Below, piece by piece: positions 29,260 through 39,293 of a stretch of 49,467 nucleotides of DNA. The stretch is from Verrucomicrobiota bacterium (GTDB taxonomy: Bacteria; Verrucomicrobiota; Verrucomicrobiia; Verrucomicrobiales; V1-33), in assembly GCA_003402705.1 (NCBI GenBank), contig QQNF01000026.1:1-49467 (forward strand). Direction: 5' to 3'. The notes beneath the pieces are model-generated. The model made no database searches, was not told the DNA's origin, and was given only the letters and a program-made list of their open reading frames with translations. A program made the translations under genes and the position numbers. Position 1 is the first letter of the stretch; each line of letters opens with the position of its first letter.

Positions 29260-30411
29260 TCAGAAAGGGAGGGCGTCGATGAGAGTGAGGGATTTGGCGT
29301 TGGGCATGACGCCTTGTTCCATCTGGTTCATGACGTAGGCGAAGGAGAGGCCGCGGTCTGGGTCGGCGAAGGCGAGACTGCCGCCTGCGCCTGGGTGGCC
29401 GAAGGCGCGGGGGTTTGGGCCGAAGCGGTGGTGGAGGGTGGTGCCGTCCGGGGCGAGGGGGTTCATCATGAAGCCTGCGGAGAAGCGGGTGGGCATGAGG
29501 AGGACCTTGTCGTAGCCGTTGGAGAGGGGCTGGGAGGCCCATGAGAGGACGGCTGGGGGGATGAGCTGATGGCCGTTCCATGAGCCGCCGGAGGCGAGGA
29601 GGGAGTAGATTTTGGCGAGGCCGCGAGCGGAGCCGACGCCGCCCTGGGCGGGGAGTGCGGCGGTCCATGCGGCGGGGAGGTTCATGTCGCCGACGGCGTG
29701 GAGACCTGCGGGGGAGGCGAAGGCGCGTCTGGTTAGGGACTCCGGGGAGTTGAAGGCGGCGAAGAAGGCGGCTTCGTCCGGGGAGGCTGTGGGTTTGGCT
29801 TTGCCAGGGTAGAGACGTGCGACGCGGTGGTGTTCTGAGACGGGGAGGCCGATCCAGAAGTGGGCGTCGATGGGGATGGTGATGCGGTTGGCGAGGATGG
29901 CGCCGATGGATTGTCCGCTGGTGAGGCGGCGGGCGCATTCGTCGATGAGGAAGCCGAAGGTGCGAGGGTGGTAGCCGTGGGCGGTGCCGGGTTCCCAGAA
30001 CGGGGATTGGCGGGCGAGGGCGACGGCGACGGCTGGGTGGTCGAAGATGGAGGGGTTTTCGTCGATGGCGGGGAGGGCGGCCTGATGGGAGAGCAACTGG
30101 CCGAAGGAGCAGCGGGCGCGGAGATCCGGCCAGACGGATTGGACAGGGGAATCCGGGGAGAGACCGGCGTCGTGGAGAGCTAGGAGGAGGGCGAGGGCGG
30201 CGGGGCCTTTGGTGGCGGACCAGACGGGGACGATGGTATCGTCGTGCCATGTATCGACTTCCTCGCGGGTGCGGGCACCTTTGTGGAGGGAGACGACCTC
30301 GCGGCCGTGGAGCCAGACGGAGAGGGAGGCACCGATTTCGCCGCGGGCGGCGAAGTTGTGTTCGAAGGCGCTGGTGAGGTTGGCGAGGTCGGCTGTTAGG
30401 GGATCGGCCAT
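29260..30411 (-). CDS. Serine beta-lactamase/esterase-family hydrolase
   Basis: Predicted 383-residue protein of the class C beta-lactamase-like (EstB) family. The nucleophile motif SxxK is WSATKG; the tyrosine motif is in GYHPRTFG; and the C-terminal KTG-equivalent is HPGAGGS. It has no signal peptide, so it is likely cytoplasmic, and members of this form are usually esterases or peptidases rather than true beta-lactamases. It begins 11 bases after the Sel1 gene stop, so the two are probably one operon. Substrate unknown. Confidence 0.88.
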   Translation of the reverse strand: MADPLTADLANLTSAFEHNFAARGEIGASLSVWLHGREVVSLHKGARTREEVDTWHDDTIVPVWSATKGPAALALLLALHDAGLSPDSPVQSVWPDLRARCSFGQLLSHQAALPAIDENPSIFDHPAVAVALARQSPFWEPGTAHGYHPRTFGFLIDECARRLTSGQSIGAILANRITIPIDAHFWIGLPVSEHHRVARLYPGKAKPTASPDEAAFFAAFNSPESLTRRAFASPAGLHAVGDMNLPAAWTAALPAQGGVGSARGLAKIYSLLASGGSWNGHQLIPPAVLSWASQPLSNGYDKVLLMPTRFSAGFMMNPLAPDGTTLHHRFGPNPRAFGHPGAGGSLAFADPDRGLSFAYVMNQMEQGVMPNAKSLTLIDALPF

Positions 30412-30422
30412 GGTGGCGGCGG

Positions 30423-32015
30423 TCAGCGGGCCTTGGGTTTGGTGGCGGCGGGTTTTTTGGCTGGAGCGGGGGCAGGGTCGGCGGCGGGTTTGGCGGCCGG
30501 TTCGGCTGGTCTGGTGGGGGCGGTGGTGCTAGCGGCGAAGGCTTCGGCGGCTTTGAGCTGATCCGGCGTGAGTTTGCGGCGGAGGGCGTCGAGTTTTTCG
30601 GTGGCTGGTTTGAAGCCTGCTTTGGAGGCGATCTGGTAGAGGGCGAAGGACTTGCGGAAGTCGCCGGGGACGCCGCGGCCGGTTTCGAGGAGACCTGCGA
30701 GTTGGACCATGGCTCCGGGATGGCCTTTGTTAGCGGCTTCTTCGTAGATTTTGGCGGCGGTTTCGAGATTGACGATGCCGGCGGCACCGGATTCGAGCAT
30801 GATGGCGAACTGGACGGAGGCGTCGATGTTGCCGTTCTGCATGGCGCGTTCGCACCATGCCATGGCGGCCTGGGGGTCTGCGGTGACGCCTTTGCCGTCG
30901 CGGTAGCGGATGGCGAGGGCGAGTTGTGAGGGGACGAAGGCGGAGAGTGCGGCTTTGTAGAAGAGGGCGAAGGCGGCTTTGGGGTCTTTGGTGAGACCGC
31001 CGCGGCCTTCTTCGGTGAAGACGGCGAGGTTGTGGATGCAGACGGGGACGTTCTGGTCGGCTCCTTTTTTGTACCATTCGAGGGCTTTGGCGTCGCTTTT
31101 GGGGACGCCCATGCCGTTTTCGTGGAAGTAGCCGAGTTTATTCCATGCGGAGGCGTCGCTATCTTCTGCGGCTTTGGAGTAGAGTTCGAAGGCCTTTTTT
31201 TCGTCTTTTGTGAAGCCGGTGCCTGACTCGTAGAGGGCGGCGAGGGCGGATCTGGCACCCTGGGCGTTGGCGGCGATGGCTTTGTCGAAGAGGGCGCGGC
31301 CTTTTTCGGGGTTGGGTTTGATGCCTTGGCCAGCGGCGAGTTTGGTGGCGAGGCGGATCATGGCGGAGGGGTTGCCGGCGTCGACGGCGCGTTCCATGAG
31401 GCGGACGGCTTCGGATTGGTCGGCGGTGACGCCTGCGCCTTGTTCGTACATGACGCCGAGGGTGAGGCTGGCGTCGCTGTCGCCGGCGTCGGAGGCGCGT
31501 TCGAACCAGACGCGGGCCTGGTCGAGGTCTTTGGCGATGCCTGCGGCTGGGAGGCCGTCGAGGAAGAGCTGGCCCATGGAGACCTGGGCAGGGGAGTAAC
31601 CGGCGGTGGCGGCGGTTTCGATGGATGCGACGGCGTCTTTGGGGTTCTCGCCGAGGCCGAGGCGGAGGAGGCCGAGGTTGTTTTTGGCTGCGGCGCTGCC
31701 TTTAGCGGCGGCCTGCTGGTAGGATTCTTTGGCTTTCTCGGCGGAGGCCTCGACGCCGATGCCGGTCTGGTAGAGGTAGGCGACGGCGAAGAGGGCGTCG
31801 GCGCTGCCTGCGTCGGCGGCGGATTTGAGGGAGGCGAAGAAGGGTTCGGCGTCCTTGGAGGATTTGACGGCGAGGAGTTTGGAGATGGTTTCCTTGATGG
31901 GCGCTTCGGTGGCGATGTCCTGAGGGAGGACGAAGCGGGCGTCGGCGTGGGGGTGTGAGAGGATGAGCGCGGCGAGGATGGCCGCGAGGGAGTAAAGCGG
32001 GCGAGAAAAGTGCAT
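30423..32015 (-). CDS. Exported Sel1-like repeat protein
   Basis: Predicted 530 residues with a signal peptide (LYSLAAILAALILSHPHADA). From residue ~50 to ~460 I count 11 Sel1-type TPR-like repeats of ~33-38 residues, each with an A-x-x-x-L-G-x-x-Y pattern and a GxGVxxDxxKA turn; two repeats are less regular. Such solenoids scaffold protein-protein contacts in the periplasm or envelope. The C-terminal ~45 residues are Ala/Pro/Lys-rich and probably disordered or wall-associated. It is the first gene of a two-gene unit with the hydrolase. Confidence 0.9.
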   Translation of the reverse strand: MHFSRPLYSLAAILAALILSHPHADARFVLPQDIATEAPIKETISKLLAVKSSKDAEPFFASLKSAADAGSADALFAVAYLYQTGIGVEASAEKAKESYQQAAAKGSAAAKNNLGLLRLGLGENPKDAVASIETAATAGYSPAQVSMGQLFLDGLPAAGIAKDLDQARVWFERASDAGDSDASLTLGVMYEQGAGVTADQSEAVRLMERAVDAGNPSAMIRLATKLAAGQGIKPNPEKGRALFDKAIAANAQGARSALAALYESGTGFTKDEKKAFELYSKAAEDSDASAWNKLGYFHENGMGVPKSDAKALEWYKKGADQNVPVCIHNLAVFTEEGRGGLTKDPKAAFALFYKAALSAFVPSQLALAIRYRDGKGVTADPQAAMAWCERAMQNGNIDASVQFAIMLESGAAGIVNLETAAKIYEEAANKGHPGAMVQLAGLLETGRGVPGDFRKSFALYQIASKAGFKPATEKLDALRRKLTPDQLKAAEAFAASTTAPTRPAEPAAKPAADPAPAPAKKPAATKPKAR

Positions 32016-32146
32016 GGTCTGGAGCTAAGCTAAGCCGACAGCGGGGGCGGCGTCAATGCCGGGGCGGGAGGGTTCGGGCTGAGGCGGGGAGGACAGAAGA
32101 TAAGAGGACAGGGCTCTTGGGGAGGGGTTCGGCTGGGAGTTCGGTT

Positions 32147-32231
32147 CGCGGACAAGGAGACGGACCTCTTCGGGAGGAATGCGGACACCGTTGGGGCGCG
32201 GACAAGGAGACAGACCTCTTCGGGAGGAATG
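32147..32231. repeat. Two copies of a 35-bp intergenic repeat, related to the dispersed family
   Basis: Copies at 32147-32181 and 32197-32231, 50 bases apart, differ at one position. Each starts CGCGGACAAGGAGAC and runs into ACCTCTTCGGGAGGAATG. The GGACAA...GGAC...CCTCTTCG skeleton is shared with the 38-bp repeats near vapBC, so this looks like a diverged member. A weaker copy may start near 32105. The region 32016-32261 otherwise has no gene. Confidence 0.8.
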
Positions 32232-32261
32232 TTGGGGGGCGAGGCGGTTGGTTGGGTGGGA

Positions 32262-33371
32262 TTAGAGGCGGTCGCGGACGGCGGTGGCCATGGTGATGGT
32301 GTCGGCGAGTTGGATGCCTGGGCCGTCGGTCCAGATGTCGCGGGTGCGGAAGCCGTCGTCGATGGTTTTGCGGACGGCGGTTTCGATGGATTGGGCGGCG
32401 GGTTCGAGGCCGAAGGAGAAGCGGAGGAGGAGGGCGGCGGAGAGGATCTGGGCGATGGGGTTGGCGATGCCTTTGCCTGCGATGTCTGGGGCGCTGCCGC
32501 CTGAGGGTTCGTAGAGGCCGAAGTAGAGGCCGTTGGGGTCGCGGCGGCCGAGGGAGGCGCTGGCGAGCATGCCGAGGCTGCCTGCGATCATGGCCATTTC
32601 GTCGCTGAGGATGTCGCCGAAGAGGTTTTCTGCGAGGACGACGTCGAAGTCCTTGGGTCTACGGATGAGCTGCATGGCGGCGTTGTCGACGTAGAGGTGG
32701 GAGAGTTGGACGTCGGGGTAGGATTTGGCGACGGATTCGACGGTGGCGCGCCAGAGGAGGCCGTTTTCGAGGACGTTGGCTTTATCGATGCTGGTGACGT
32801 GGCTGCGGCGGGATTGGGCGGCTTTGAAGGCGACGTGGGCGATGCGTTCGATTTCGGACTGTTTGTAGACCATGGTATCGATGGCGGTCATTTCGCCATC
32901 GATGAGGGAGCGGCTTTTGGGTTGACCGAAGTAGATGCCGCCGGTGAGTTCTCGGACGCAGAGGACGTCGAAGCCGCCGGCGATGAGTTCGTTTTTGACT
33001 GGGCTGGCGTGGGTGAGGGAGGGGTAGCAGATGCTGGGTCTGAGGTTGGCGAAGAGGCCGAAGTGCTTGCGGAGGGGGAGGAGGGCGCCGCGTTCCGGTT
33101 GTTCTGCTGGGGGTAGGGATTCCCATTTGGGGCCGCCGACGGAGCCGAAGAGGATGGCGGAGGCGGCTTCGCAGGCGGCGACGGTTTCGTCTGGGAGGGC
33201 TTTGCCGGTGGCGTCGATGGCGGCGCCGCCGACGAGTTGGTGGTTGAAGGAGAAGGAGAGCCCGTGTTTCTGGCCGGCGGCTTCGAGGACGGAGAGGGAA
33301 GCGTCCATGACTTCGGGGCCGATGCCGTCGCCGGCGAGGACTGCGATGGAGAGAGGAGAAGACGTGCTCAT
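32262..33371 (-). CDS. leuB: 3-isopropylmalate dehydrogenase
   Basis: Predicted 369 residues, the normal length for the leucine-pathway enzyme that oxidatively decarboxylates 3-isopropylmalate using NAD. The N-terminus [14 protein letters not shown] and central [10 protein letters not shown] and [12 protein letters not shown] are typical. The metal- and substrate-binding signature [21 protein letters not shown] is intact, and [14 protein letters not shown] gives the cofactor-side motif that favours NAD. ATG at 33371 was chosen over the upstream in-frame ATG at 33419. No other leu gene is in the window. The downstream repeat pair begins within 31 bases of the stop. Confidence 0.96.
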   Translation of the reverse strand: MSTSSPLSIAVLAGDGIGPEVMDASLSVLEAAGQKHGLSFSFNHQLVGGAAIDATGKALPDETVAACEAASAILFGSVGGPKWESLPPAEQPERGALLPLRKHFGLFANLRPSICYPSLTHASPVKNELIAGGFDVLCVRELTGGIYFGQPKSRSLIDGEMTAIDTMVYKQSEIERIAHVAFKAAQSRRSHVTSIDKANVLENGLLWRATVESVAKSYPDVQLSHLYVDNAAMQLIRRPKDFDVVLAENLFGDILSDEMAMIAGSLGMLASASLGRRDPNGLYFGLYEPSGGSAPDIAGKGIANPIAQILSAALLLRFSFGLEPAAQSIETAVRKTIDDGFRTRDIWTDGPGIQLADTITMATAVRDRL

Positions 33372-33473
33372 TCGGGAAAGGGGAAAAAGGAGGCGACTAA
33401 GCACGCCGGGGAGGTGCACGCAAGGACTGCGGGCTGGGAAATGTGTGGGATGGGGAGGTGGTCGGGGGTGGGG

Positions 33474-35582
33474 TCAGGGGCGGCGGAGGCGGTAGAAGCT
33501 GCGCTGGCCGGAGAGCGGAGCGGACCATGAATTGGTGTCGGGCTGGGGGTCGACGGGGGACCATGTGATCATGTCCGGGCTGGATTCGACGATGACCGGG
33601 CCTGAGTTGTCTGGCCATGTGAGGGTGAGGGTGCCGTTGGAGGCGGCGAGGTCGAGCTGGATGGAGTTGAGAGGCGGGTTGGGGATGAGGTGGCCGTTGT
33701 CGAGCGGGTCGGTGCCGGCGTTTTGTTCATCGAGATTGGAGAAGCCATCGTTGTCCGGGTCGGCGTTGGGGTCGGACTGGGAGAAGGATAGTTCCCATGC
33801 GTCGGCGAGCCCGTTCAGATTTGCGTCGGTGGAGTCCGGGATGGTGAGGGCGTCGGGATTGGCGATCCGGTAGATGGCGCGGGTGATGGGGGAGGAGCTG
33901 CCGGCTGAGAGGAGGAAGGCTTCGACGGTGGTGGTGGTGTTGATAGGGAGGGTGGCGAGCGGTTTGGGGTTGAGGGGATCGGACAGATCGACTGGCGGCC
34001 ATGAGGACCATGGGGCGGACGGGCTGGTGCGGAATCGGATGGTGCCTGGGGAAGAGGAGGATAGGGAGAGCGAGACGGCGGCGACTGAGCCGTCGCGATT
34101 GCCGTCGGCGGGAGGGAGCGGGAGGTAAGTGCCGGGGGCGGGGGCGAAGGAAACGGAGGGACGTCCGGCGGCGGAGGCGAGGGGTGAGAAGCTGATGAGG
34201 CCGGCGTCGGGGAGGAACTGGGCGGGGAGGGCGAAGCGGTTAGGGATGGGGTCCGAGATGGAGGTTTCGGGGAGCGGGATGAGGCCGGCTGATTCCGAGG
34301 AGAAGCGGAAGGGGAGGATGGAGACGGGATCCTCGAGGGATCTGGGGATGGCGTTAGGAGAGGAGGCCCATGAGCCGAGACGGCGGCCGGAGACGGCGGT
34401 GGCGGCGGGGTTGGCGAACGGTTCGCCGGCGAAGATCCAGACGGTTTCGGCTGGGGTGAGAGGGGAGAGAACGGGGAGCTGGCTGGAGGAGACGGGGGTG
34501 GCGTCCGGGTTGGAGGCGGCGGCATTGAAGACCGAGGCGGAGAGCGGATGGCCGAGCGGGCCGGAGAAGAGGACGAGGAGGCCCGCGGGGTTAGGAGCGG
34601 CGAAGAGGAAAGGGCCGTCGGGAGAGGTGCCGTAATCCGTTAGGAGAACGGGCGGGTTGGTGCCATCGAATGCGAAGAGACTGGCGGCGCCGTTGGAGAA
34701 GAGGACGGCGAGGCGTGTGCCGAGGGGAGAGGGGACGGCGATGAGCTGGGCGATTCCGGAGGTTAGGGGGTGGGAGATTTCCGGGGCGAAGGAGAACGAG
34801 CCGGGGGCGGGTTCCGAGGCGTGGCGGACGAGGAGGTCGGGGGAGCCTTGGGATGCGTAGAGCACCTGGGCGAGCGGGTTGCCTTGTTGGAACGCACCGA
34901 ACGTCCACGTGGTGTTAGGGTCGGGGATTGGGAAGCTGGCGGCTGGGGCGAGACCGGCGGCGGAGGTGGAGAAGGCCTGCCATTTGCCGTCGAAGGTGAA
35001 GGCGGCAAGGGGTTGGCTGGCTGGGTTGAGGGAGACGGCGTTGGCGCGGCCGGGGAGGGAGTCGGGGGTGAGGGCGTTGCCGATGATGCCGGAGTGGTGG
35101 CTGAGACTGCCGAGGGCGAAGGCGGGGTCGCCGTTCGCGGCGGTGGCGGCGACGAAGTATGGGGAGGCGGCGGAGGCTGGGTGGAGGCCGACGAGGGCGG
35201 CGGGGCCGGTCATGGGAGTGACCGGGTGGCTGACGGCGGTGGCGGAAGGGGAGGCCGGGGATTCGATGCGGTTGTGATCTGGAGCGGTGAGGGCGAGCCG
35301 GTCTTCCGGGGAACCGGGGGCGCGCCAGAGTGCGGCGGCGGCGACGCTGGAGACGCCTGAGGGGTAGGGGTCTGACCATGTGAGGGAGCCGTCGGCGTTG
35401 AGAGCGGCGTGGCGGACGACGCCGGAGGCGCGGTCGATGGCGAAGAGGCTGGTGGTGCCGTCGGCGGCGCGGCCGTGGGCGAGGAAGCCGCCGGGGGATT
35501 CCCTGACAAAAGAGGACTGGGCGGCCAGCGGAGATGATAGGGAGACTGCGGCGAGAGTGCAGGCGATGGGGAGGCGGGACAT
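33474..35582 (-). CDS. Secreted protein with C-terminal thrombospondin-type calcium repeat (third gene of secreted cluster)
   Basis: Predicted 702 residues. The start ATG at 35582 gives a signal peptide MSRLPIACTLAAVSLSSPLAA. The body is Pro/Ser/Ala-rich and beta-strand-like, with RAADGTTSLFAIDRASG and other propeller-like repeats in the first half. At ~584 it has DANLNGLADAWELSFSQ and DPNADPDNDGFSNLDEQ, calcium-binding thrombospondin-3-like loops. It ends with the same module (TWPDNSGPVIVESSPDM) found at the C-terminus of the other exported proteins. No enzymatic motif. It starts 4 bases after the stop of the preceding gene, so it is part of the same transcript. Confidence 0.85.
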   Translation of the reverse strand: MSRLPIACTLAAVSLSSPLAAQSSFVRESPGGFLAHGRAADGTTSLFAIDRASGVVRHAALNADGSLTWSDPYPSGVSSVAAAALWRAPGSPEDRLALTAPDHNRIESPASPSATAVSHPVTPMTGPAALVGLHPASAASPYFVAATAANGDPAFALGSLSHHSGIIGNALTPDSLPGRANAVSLNPASQPLAAFTFDGKWQAFSTSAAGLAPAASFPIPDPNTTWTFGAFQQGNPLAQVLYASQGSPDLLVRHASEPAPGSFSFAPEISHPLTSGIAQLIAVPSPLGTRLAVLFSNGAASLFAFDGTNPPVLLTDYGTSPDGPFLFAAPNPAGLLVLFSGPLGHPLSASVFNAAASNPDATPVSSSQLPVLSPLTPAETVWIFAGEPFANPAATAVSGRRLGSWASSPNAIPRSLEDPVSILPFRFSSESAGLIPLPETSISDPIPNRFALPAQFLPDAGLISFSPLASAAGRPSVSFAPAPGTYLPLPPADGNRDGSVAAVSLSLSSSSPGTIRFRTSPSAPWSSWPPVDLSDPLNPKPLATLPINTTTTVEAFLLSAGSSSPITRAIYRIANPDALTIPDSTDANLNGLADAWELSFSQSDPNADPDNDGFSNLDEQNAGTDPLDNGHLIPNPPLNSIQLDLAASNGTLTLTWPDNSGPVIVESSPDMITWSPVDPQPDTNSWSAPLSGQRSFYRLRRP

Positions 35583-35586
35583 GGCG

Positions 35587-38500
35587 TTAGCGGGTGGGGA
35601 TGGTGATGTCGCCGGCGCGGACGACGTCGATGATTTCGCCGCTGACGGCGTCGAATCGTGCGAGGAGATAGCGGTAGGTGGCTCCTGCGAGGGAGGGCTG
35701 TGTGTCGAGGATGCAGAGGTCGAGCGGTTGAGGGAAGTCCGAGACGATGGTGGTGTGGTCGACGACGAGGAGGTAGGGGTCGAGGAGGCGGGAGAAGTTC
35801 TGGGCGCGGGATTGGGCGACGGACTGGATGAGCGGGGAGACCTGGATGACATCGCCGAGGGTGCCGTCGGGGAAGAGTTGGCGGCGGTAGAGGACGACGG
35901 GGAGCGGGCCGGTGCTGGTGGGGGCCTGGGCGTCGCGGGGGATGAAGTTTTCGAAGCTGGCTTTGCCGCTGCCGGGGGAGGAGGCGATGGGTTGATAGCG
36001 CCAGTAGCCGTGGTCCGGCTGGAGGTCGCCGGGTCTGCCTAGCTGACTGCCGATGCGGACGGCGGCGACGACATCGTCGGGGGATTCCGGGGATTGGAAG
36101 CCGCCGCGTCTGACGACGGGGATGCCTGGGCCGGTGGTGGTGGGGAGGAGGACGGCGGCGATGGCTGGGTGCCATGGGTTGCGGACTGGAGGGAGCGGGC
36201 GTGCGGGCCACGGGATGGGTTCGTCGATGATGGTGACGGGGAGGGACCATGTGAAGGATTCCTCGGTGCTAGGGTCTCCGGCGCTGGTGCCGCAGGAGAC
36301 GGCGCGGAGACTGACGGTGTAGGATGTGCCTGGTTTGACGGGCCATTCCATGCGGAAGCGGCCGTTTTCTGACTGGATGATGTCGTTGAAGTCCGGGCCG
36401 CCGAGGGTTGGGGTGCGGAAGGTTTCGGTGAAGCGGAGTTTGGGACCGCCGGTGCCGGTGCCTTTTGGTTTGACGACGGCTGGTTTGGCGAGGGTGGAGA
36501 TTCTGATCTGTGAGGGGATGCTGAGGGGGACGGCGGAGTTGATGAGGAGCTCGAAGCGTTCGATGCCTGCGGGCGGGCAGAACCATTCGATGAGCATGGC
36601 GGGGTTGGTGTCGTCGCCGGTGGGTTTGAGCGGGCTGAGGCGCGGGCGCGGGGCTTTGACGGCTGGGGAGACATCCTTTCCGGCCTGGACGAGGGCGCTA
36701 GGGTTGCCGTTCTTGTCGAGAGCCTGGACGAAGTAGGAGCGGCGGGCGCAGGTGCCGGAGGCGAGGCCGTCGTGGAAGGCGAAGTGGGTGCATTCGGCGC
36801 CGGTGCCCTGGGAGACCATGGAGAGGGTGCCGTTTTCGAGCTGGCGGTAGATGCGGAATTCGCGGCCTTTGAGAGGGAGTTTGCCTTTGATGACGATGGG
36901 GGCGATGGCACCGCCGCCATCGGTGGCGGTCATGAGGGGGACGCAGATTTCGTCAGGGAGCTGTGGGGGGCGGAGGACGAAGGCGCGGCGTGTGGCGTTA
37001 GGGGATCCGCCGGCGGCGAGACCGTCGGTGAAGTAGATGGGGCCGTTGTCGCCTTTGACGACATCGGTGAAGCGCCATGCGCCCGGTGAGGATTCGCGCT
37101 GGATGAGCACTTCCAGTCCTGCGGGAAGGTTGAGGTTCCAGAGGAGGAGGCCGTCTTCCTTGCGTTCCCATGAGACGGGGACGGAGGTGATAGGATTGCC
37201 GACGGTCATCTGAGGGGCGAGCGGGTGTTCCGGCTGGAAGGAGACCGGGGAGAGTTCCGCGGCGCGGAAGCGGTGGACGAGGAGGTCGATGCTGGAGAAG
37301 TCGGAGTCGGTGAAGCCCTCGGACCAGCGGCTGCGGGAGCCGCTGTAGCCGCCGACCTGGACGGACCAGCGGACGCGGGGGTTGTCTGGGTGTTCGAAGA
37401 CGAAGTCCTGTTCGACTTCCTGGTCGCCGGAGGAGAACCAGTGTTCGTCGAGATCGTGGGTGGCGGCGATGGAGCCGTCGGGGTTGATGACATCGAGTTT
37501 GAAGCGGGCCCATGCGATGGCGGCGTCCATGCGGCGGACGGTGCAGCGGACGGAGAAGTGGCGAGCGGGAACGGGAGGGTTTTGGGTTAGGAGCCCGCGG
37601 GTTTCGTAGCCGGCGAGGGCGCGGGCGCAGTTGATGGAGAGATCGACGGTGGGTGCGTCGGGGCCTTCGAGTTCGTGGAGTGTGGCGAAGACTGGAGCGC
37701 TGAAGGCGGAGGCGATGCGGCACTTGAGTGGGTCAGCGGGGTCGATGCGGACCGCGCGGATGACGTAGAAGAAGGAGTCGCGAGGGGCGGCGGTGCCTGG
37801 GGCGGGCGGGGCTTCGCCGAGTTGAGGAGCGAGGGCGGGGAGAGAGGTGTCGATGATGGAGTGGTCAGTGGTTCCTGCAGGGAGCGGGGTGTCGTGAGAG
37901 AACTGAGCGACGAGGGAGAGGTTGGAGTGGCGAGCGGGGTTGTGGAGGTCTTCGAGGTCGGCGCCGCGGAAGATTTCGTAATGGGAAGTGATGTCGCGAG
38001 GGAGGAGATTGCCCGTGGCGGGGTCGGGTGCGGGCTCGGCGCGATTGGTGTTAGGAGACCATGAGATTTCGAAGCGTTGTTCGCGGGTGGAGGCGGCGGT
38101 GAATTCGTAGAGATTGCGGATTTTGAGGCCTTTGGGGACATCCGGGGGGATGCGGCGGCAGGCTTCGGCTGTGCCAGCGGGGGAGGGAGTGCCGGGGCGG
38201 CCGAGGAGGTCGAGCGGGGTGATGAAGTAGACGAAGCGCTGTCCGTCGTCGAAAGGGGTGCCGCCCTGGAAGCGGCGGTTGTCGTCGGCGAAGAAGTAGG
38301 TGGAGGCGTCGGCGGCGGTGTTGGCGGCGTCGGTGATGGCTGCGGGGTTGCCGGTGGTGAAGCTTTTGGGTGGGGCGATGGGGAGATTGTTGGCTTTGAC
38401 GGCGTGGGCGGCGGAGAGGTCGGCCAGGGAAGGATTGGGAGGGAGGGACGCGGCGTCGGAGGCGGGGAGACGCCAGACATCGAAGCCTGAGGTGAGGAGG

Positions 38501-39279
38501 ATGCGGCGAGCGAGTTCGGTGGTGGTGCCCCAGCGGAGTTTGATATTGAGGTCGCCCTTGGCGTTGAGTTCCGGGATTTGGACAGGAGGGCCGGGGGCGG
38601 GGAGGGGAGGCGGGAGGGCGGCGGTTAGGGAGACGCGGCCGACGACGGAGAGACTGCGGTTGGCGGCGACGTCCCAGTGGCGGATTTCGATGGTGGTTTC
38701 GTGGTTTCCCGGGGCGACGGGGAGTGGTCCGGCCCATGCCTGGCCGAGGGCTTGTTTGATGGTGGGGCGGCCGCGGCCCATGAGGAGGAGGGACTGGGCC
38801 ATGTCGGCGTCGGAGGACGCGCGCTGGAGGAGCGCGCCGAGACGATCTGCTAGAGCGGGGACTGGGCTGGCGGGCCCGTGGAGGTGGGCGTTGGCTGGGG
38901 AGTAGGGAGGTTTACCGGCGTCTTCCCAGCGTTTGAGGCGGAAGAGTTCGGCGGTGACGCCTTCGAGGAGCGGGCGGTCTTCGCCGAGACAGGCGGAGCG
39001 CTGGAGGAACGTGCGGAGGACGGTGGGGTCTGCCTGGGGAGTGAGGATACCGGCGTTGGCGAAGAGTGCGGGGCTTTCCGGCGGGCCTGGTTTGATGAAG
39101 ACGGCGAGGGCGCGGCCGGTTAGGGTGGCTGGGTTGCGGGCGTTGAGGACGACGTAGCCCCATGGGCGGCCTGCGGGGTCGAGTGCGGAGGTTCCTGCGC
39201 AGGTGACGGCGTCCGGGATGGGGTCCTGGGCGCGGAGGGCGGCGAGGCCGAGGAGGAGGAAGGCGAGCGGGCGGATCAT
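35587..39279 (-). CDS. Large secreted protein with fibronectin III-like segments (second gene of secreted cluster)
   Basis: Predicted 1230 residues. MIRPLAFLLLGLAALRAQDP is a signal peptide. The protein is beta-rich throughout, with several fibronectin type III-like segments of alternating strands and Tyr/Trp-containing turns, for example residues ~390-530 (LKIRNLYEFTAAS through DSFFYVIRAVRI). No catalytic motif, anchor or TM helix is visible. The protein is likely extracellular or on the surface. It starts 14 bases after the stop of the giant first gene, and its own stop lies 4 bases before the next start, so the three genes are one tight operon. Function unknown. Confidence 0.82.
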   Translation of the reverse strand: MIRPLAFLLLGLAALRAQDPIPDAVTCAGTSALDPAGRPWGYVVLNARNPATLTGRALAVFIKPGPPESPALFANAGILTPQADPTVLRTFLQRSACLGEDRPLLEGVTAELFRLKRWEDAGKPPYSPANAHLHGPASPVPALADRLGALLQRASSDADMAQSLLLMGRGRPTIKQALGQAWAGPLPVAPGNHETTIEIRHWDVAANRSLSVVGRVSLTAALPPPLPAPGPPVQIPELNAKGDLNIKLRWGTTTELARRILLTSGFDVWRLPASDAASLPPNPSLADLSAAHAVKANNLPIAPPKSFTTGNPAAITDAANTAADASTYFFADDNRRFQGGTPFDDGQRFVYFITPLDLLGRPGTPSPAGTAEACRRIPPDVPKGLKIRNLYEFTAASTREQRFEISWSPNTNRAEPAPDPATGNLLPRDITSHYEIFRGADLEDLHNPARHSNLSLVAQFSHDTPLPAGTTDHSIIDTSLPALAPQLGEAPPAPGTAAPRDSFFYVIRAVRIDPADPLKCRIASAFSAPVFATLHELEGPDAPTVDLSINCARALAGYETRGLLTQNPPVPARHFSVRCTVRRMDAAIAWARFKLDVINPDGSIAATHDLDEHWFSSGDQEVEQDFVFEHPDNPRVRWSVQVGGYSGSRSRWSEGFTDSDFSSIDLLVHRFRAAELSPVSFQPEHPLAPQMTVGNPITSVPVSWERKEDGLLLWNLNLPAGLEVLIQRESSPGAWRFTDVVKGDNGPIYFTDGLAAGGSPNATRRAFVLRPPQLPDEICVPLMTATDGGGAIAPIVIKGKLPLKGREFRIYRQLENGTLSMVSQGTGAECTHFAFHDGLASGTCARRSYFVQALDKNGNPSALVQAGKDVSPAVKAPRPRLSPLKPTGDDTNPAMLIEWFCPPAGIERFELLINSAVPLSIPSQIRISTLAKPAVVKPKGTGTGGPKLRFTETFRTPTLGGPDFNDIIQSENGRFRMEWPVKPGTSYTVSLRAVSCGTSAGDPSTEESFTWSLPVTIIDEPIPWPARPLPPVRNPWHPAIAAVLLPTTTGPGIPVVRRGGFQSPESPDDVVAAVRIGSQLGRPGDLQPDHGYWRYQPIASSPGSGKASFENFIPRDAQAPTSTGPLPVVLYRRQLFPDGTLGDVIQVSPLIQSVAQSRAQNFSRLLDPYLLVVDHTTIVSDFPQPLDLCILDTQPSLAGATYRYLLARFDAVSGEIIDVVRAGDITIPTR

Positions 39280-39293
39280 GGGAATTGAGGGGA

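Noticed and set aside
29260..30411. Antibiotic-resistance beta-lactamase
   Set aside because: It lacks a signal peptide and has the EstB-like HPGAGGS motif. Esterase or peptidase is more likely.
33474..35852. Longer start for the third secreted gene at 35852
   Set aside because: The upstream 90 residues overlap the preceding gene and are Ser/Pro low-complexity; the signal peptide starts at 35582.
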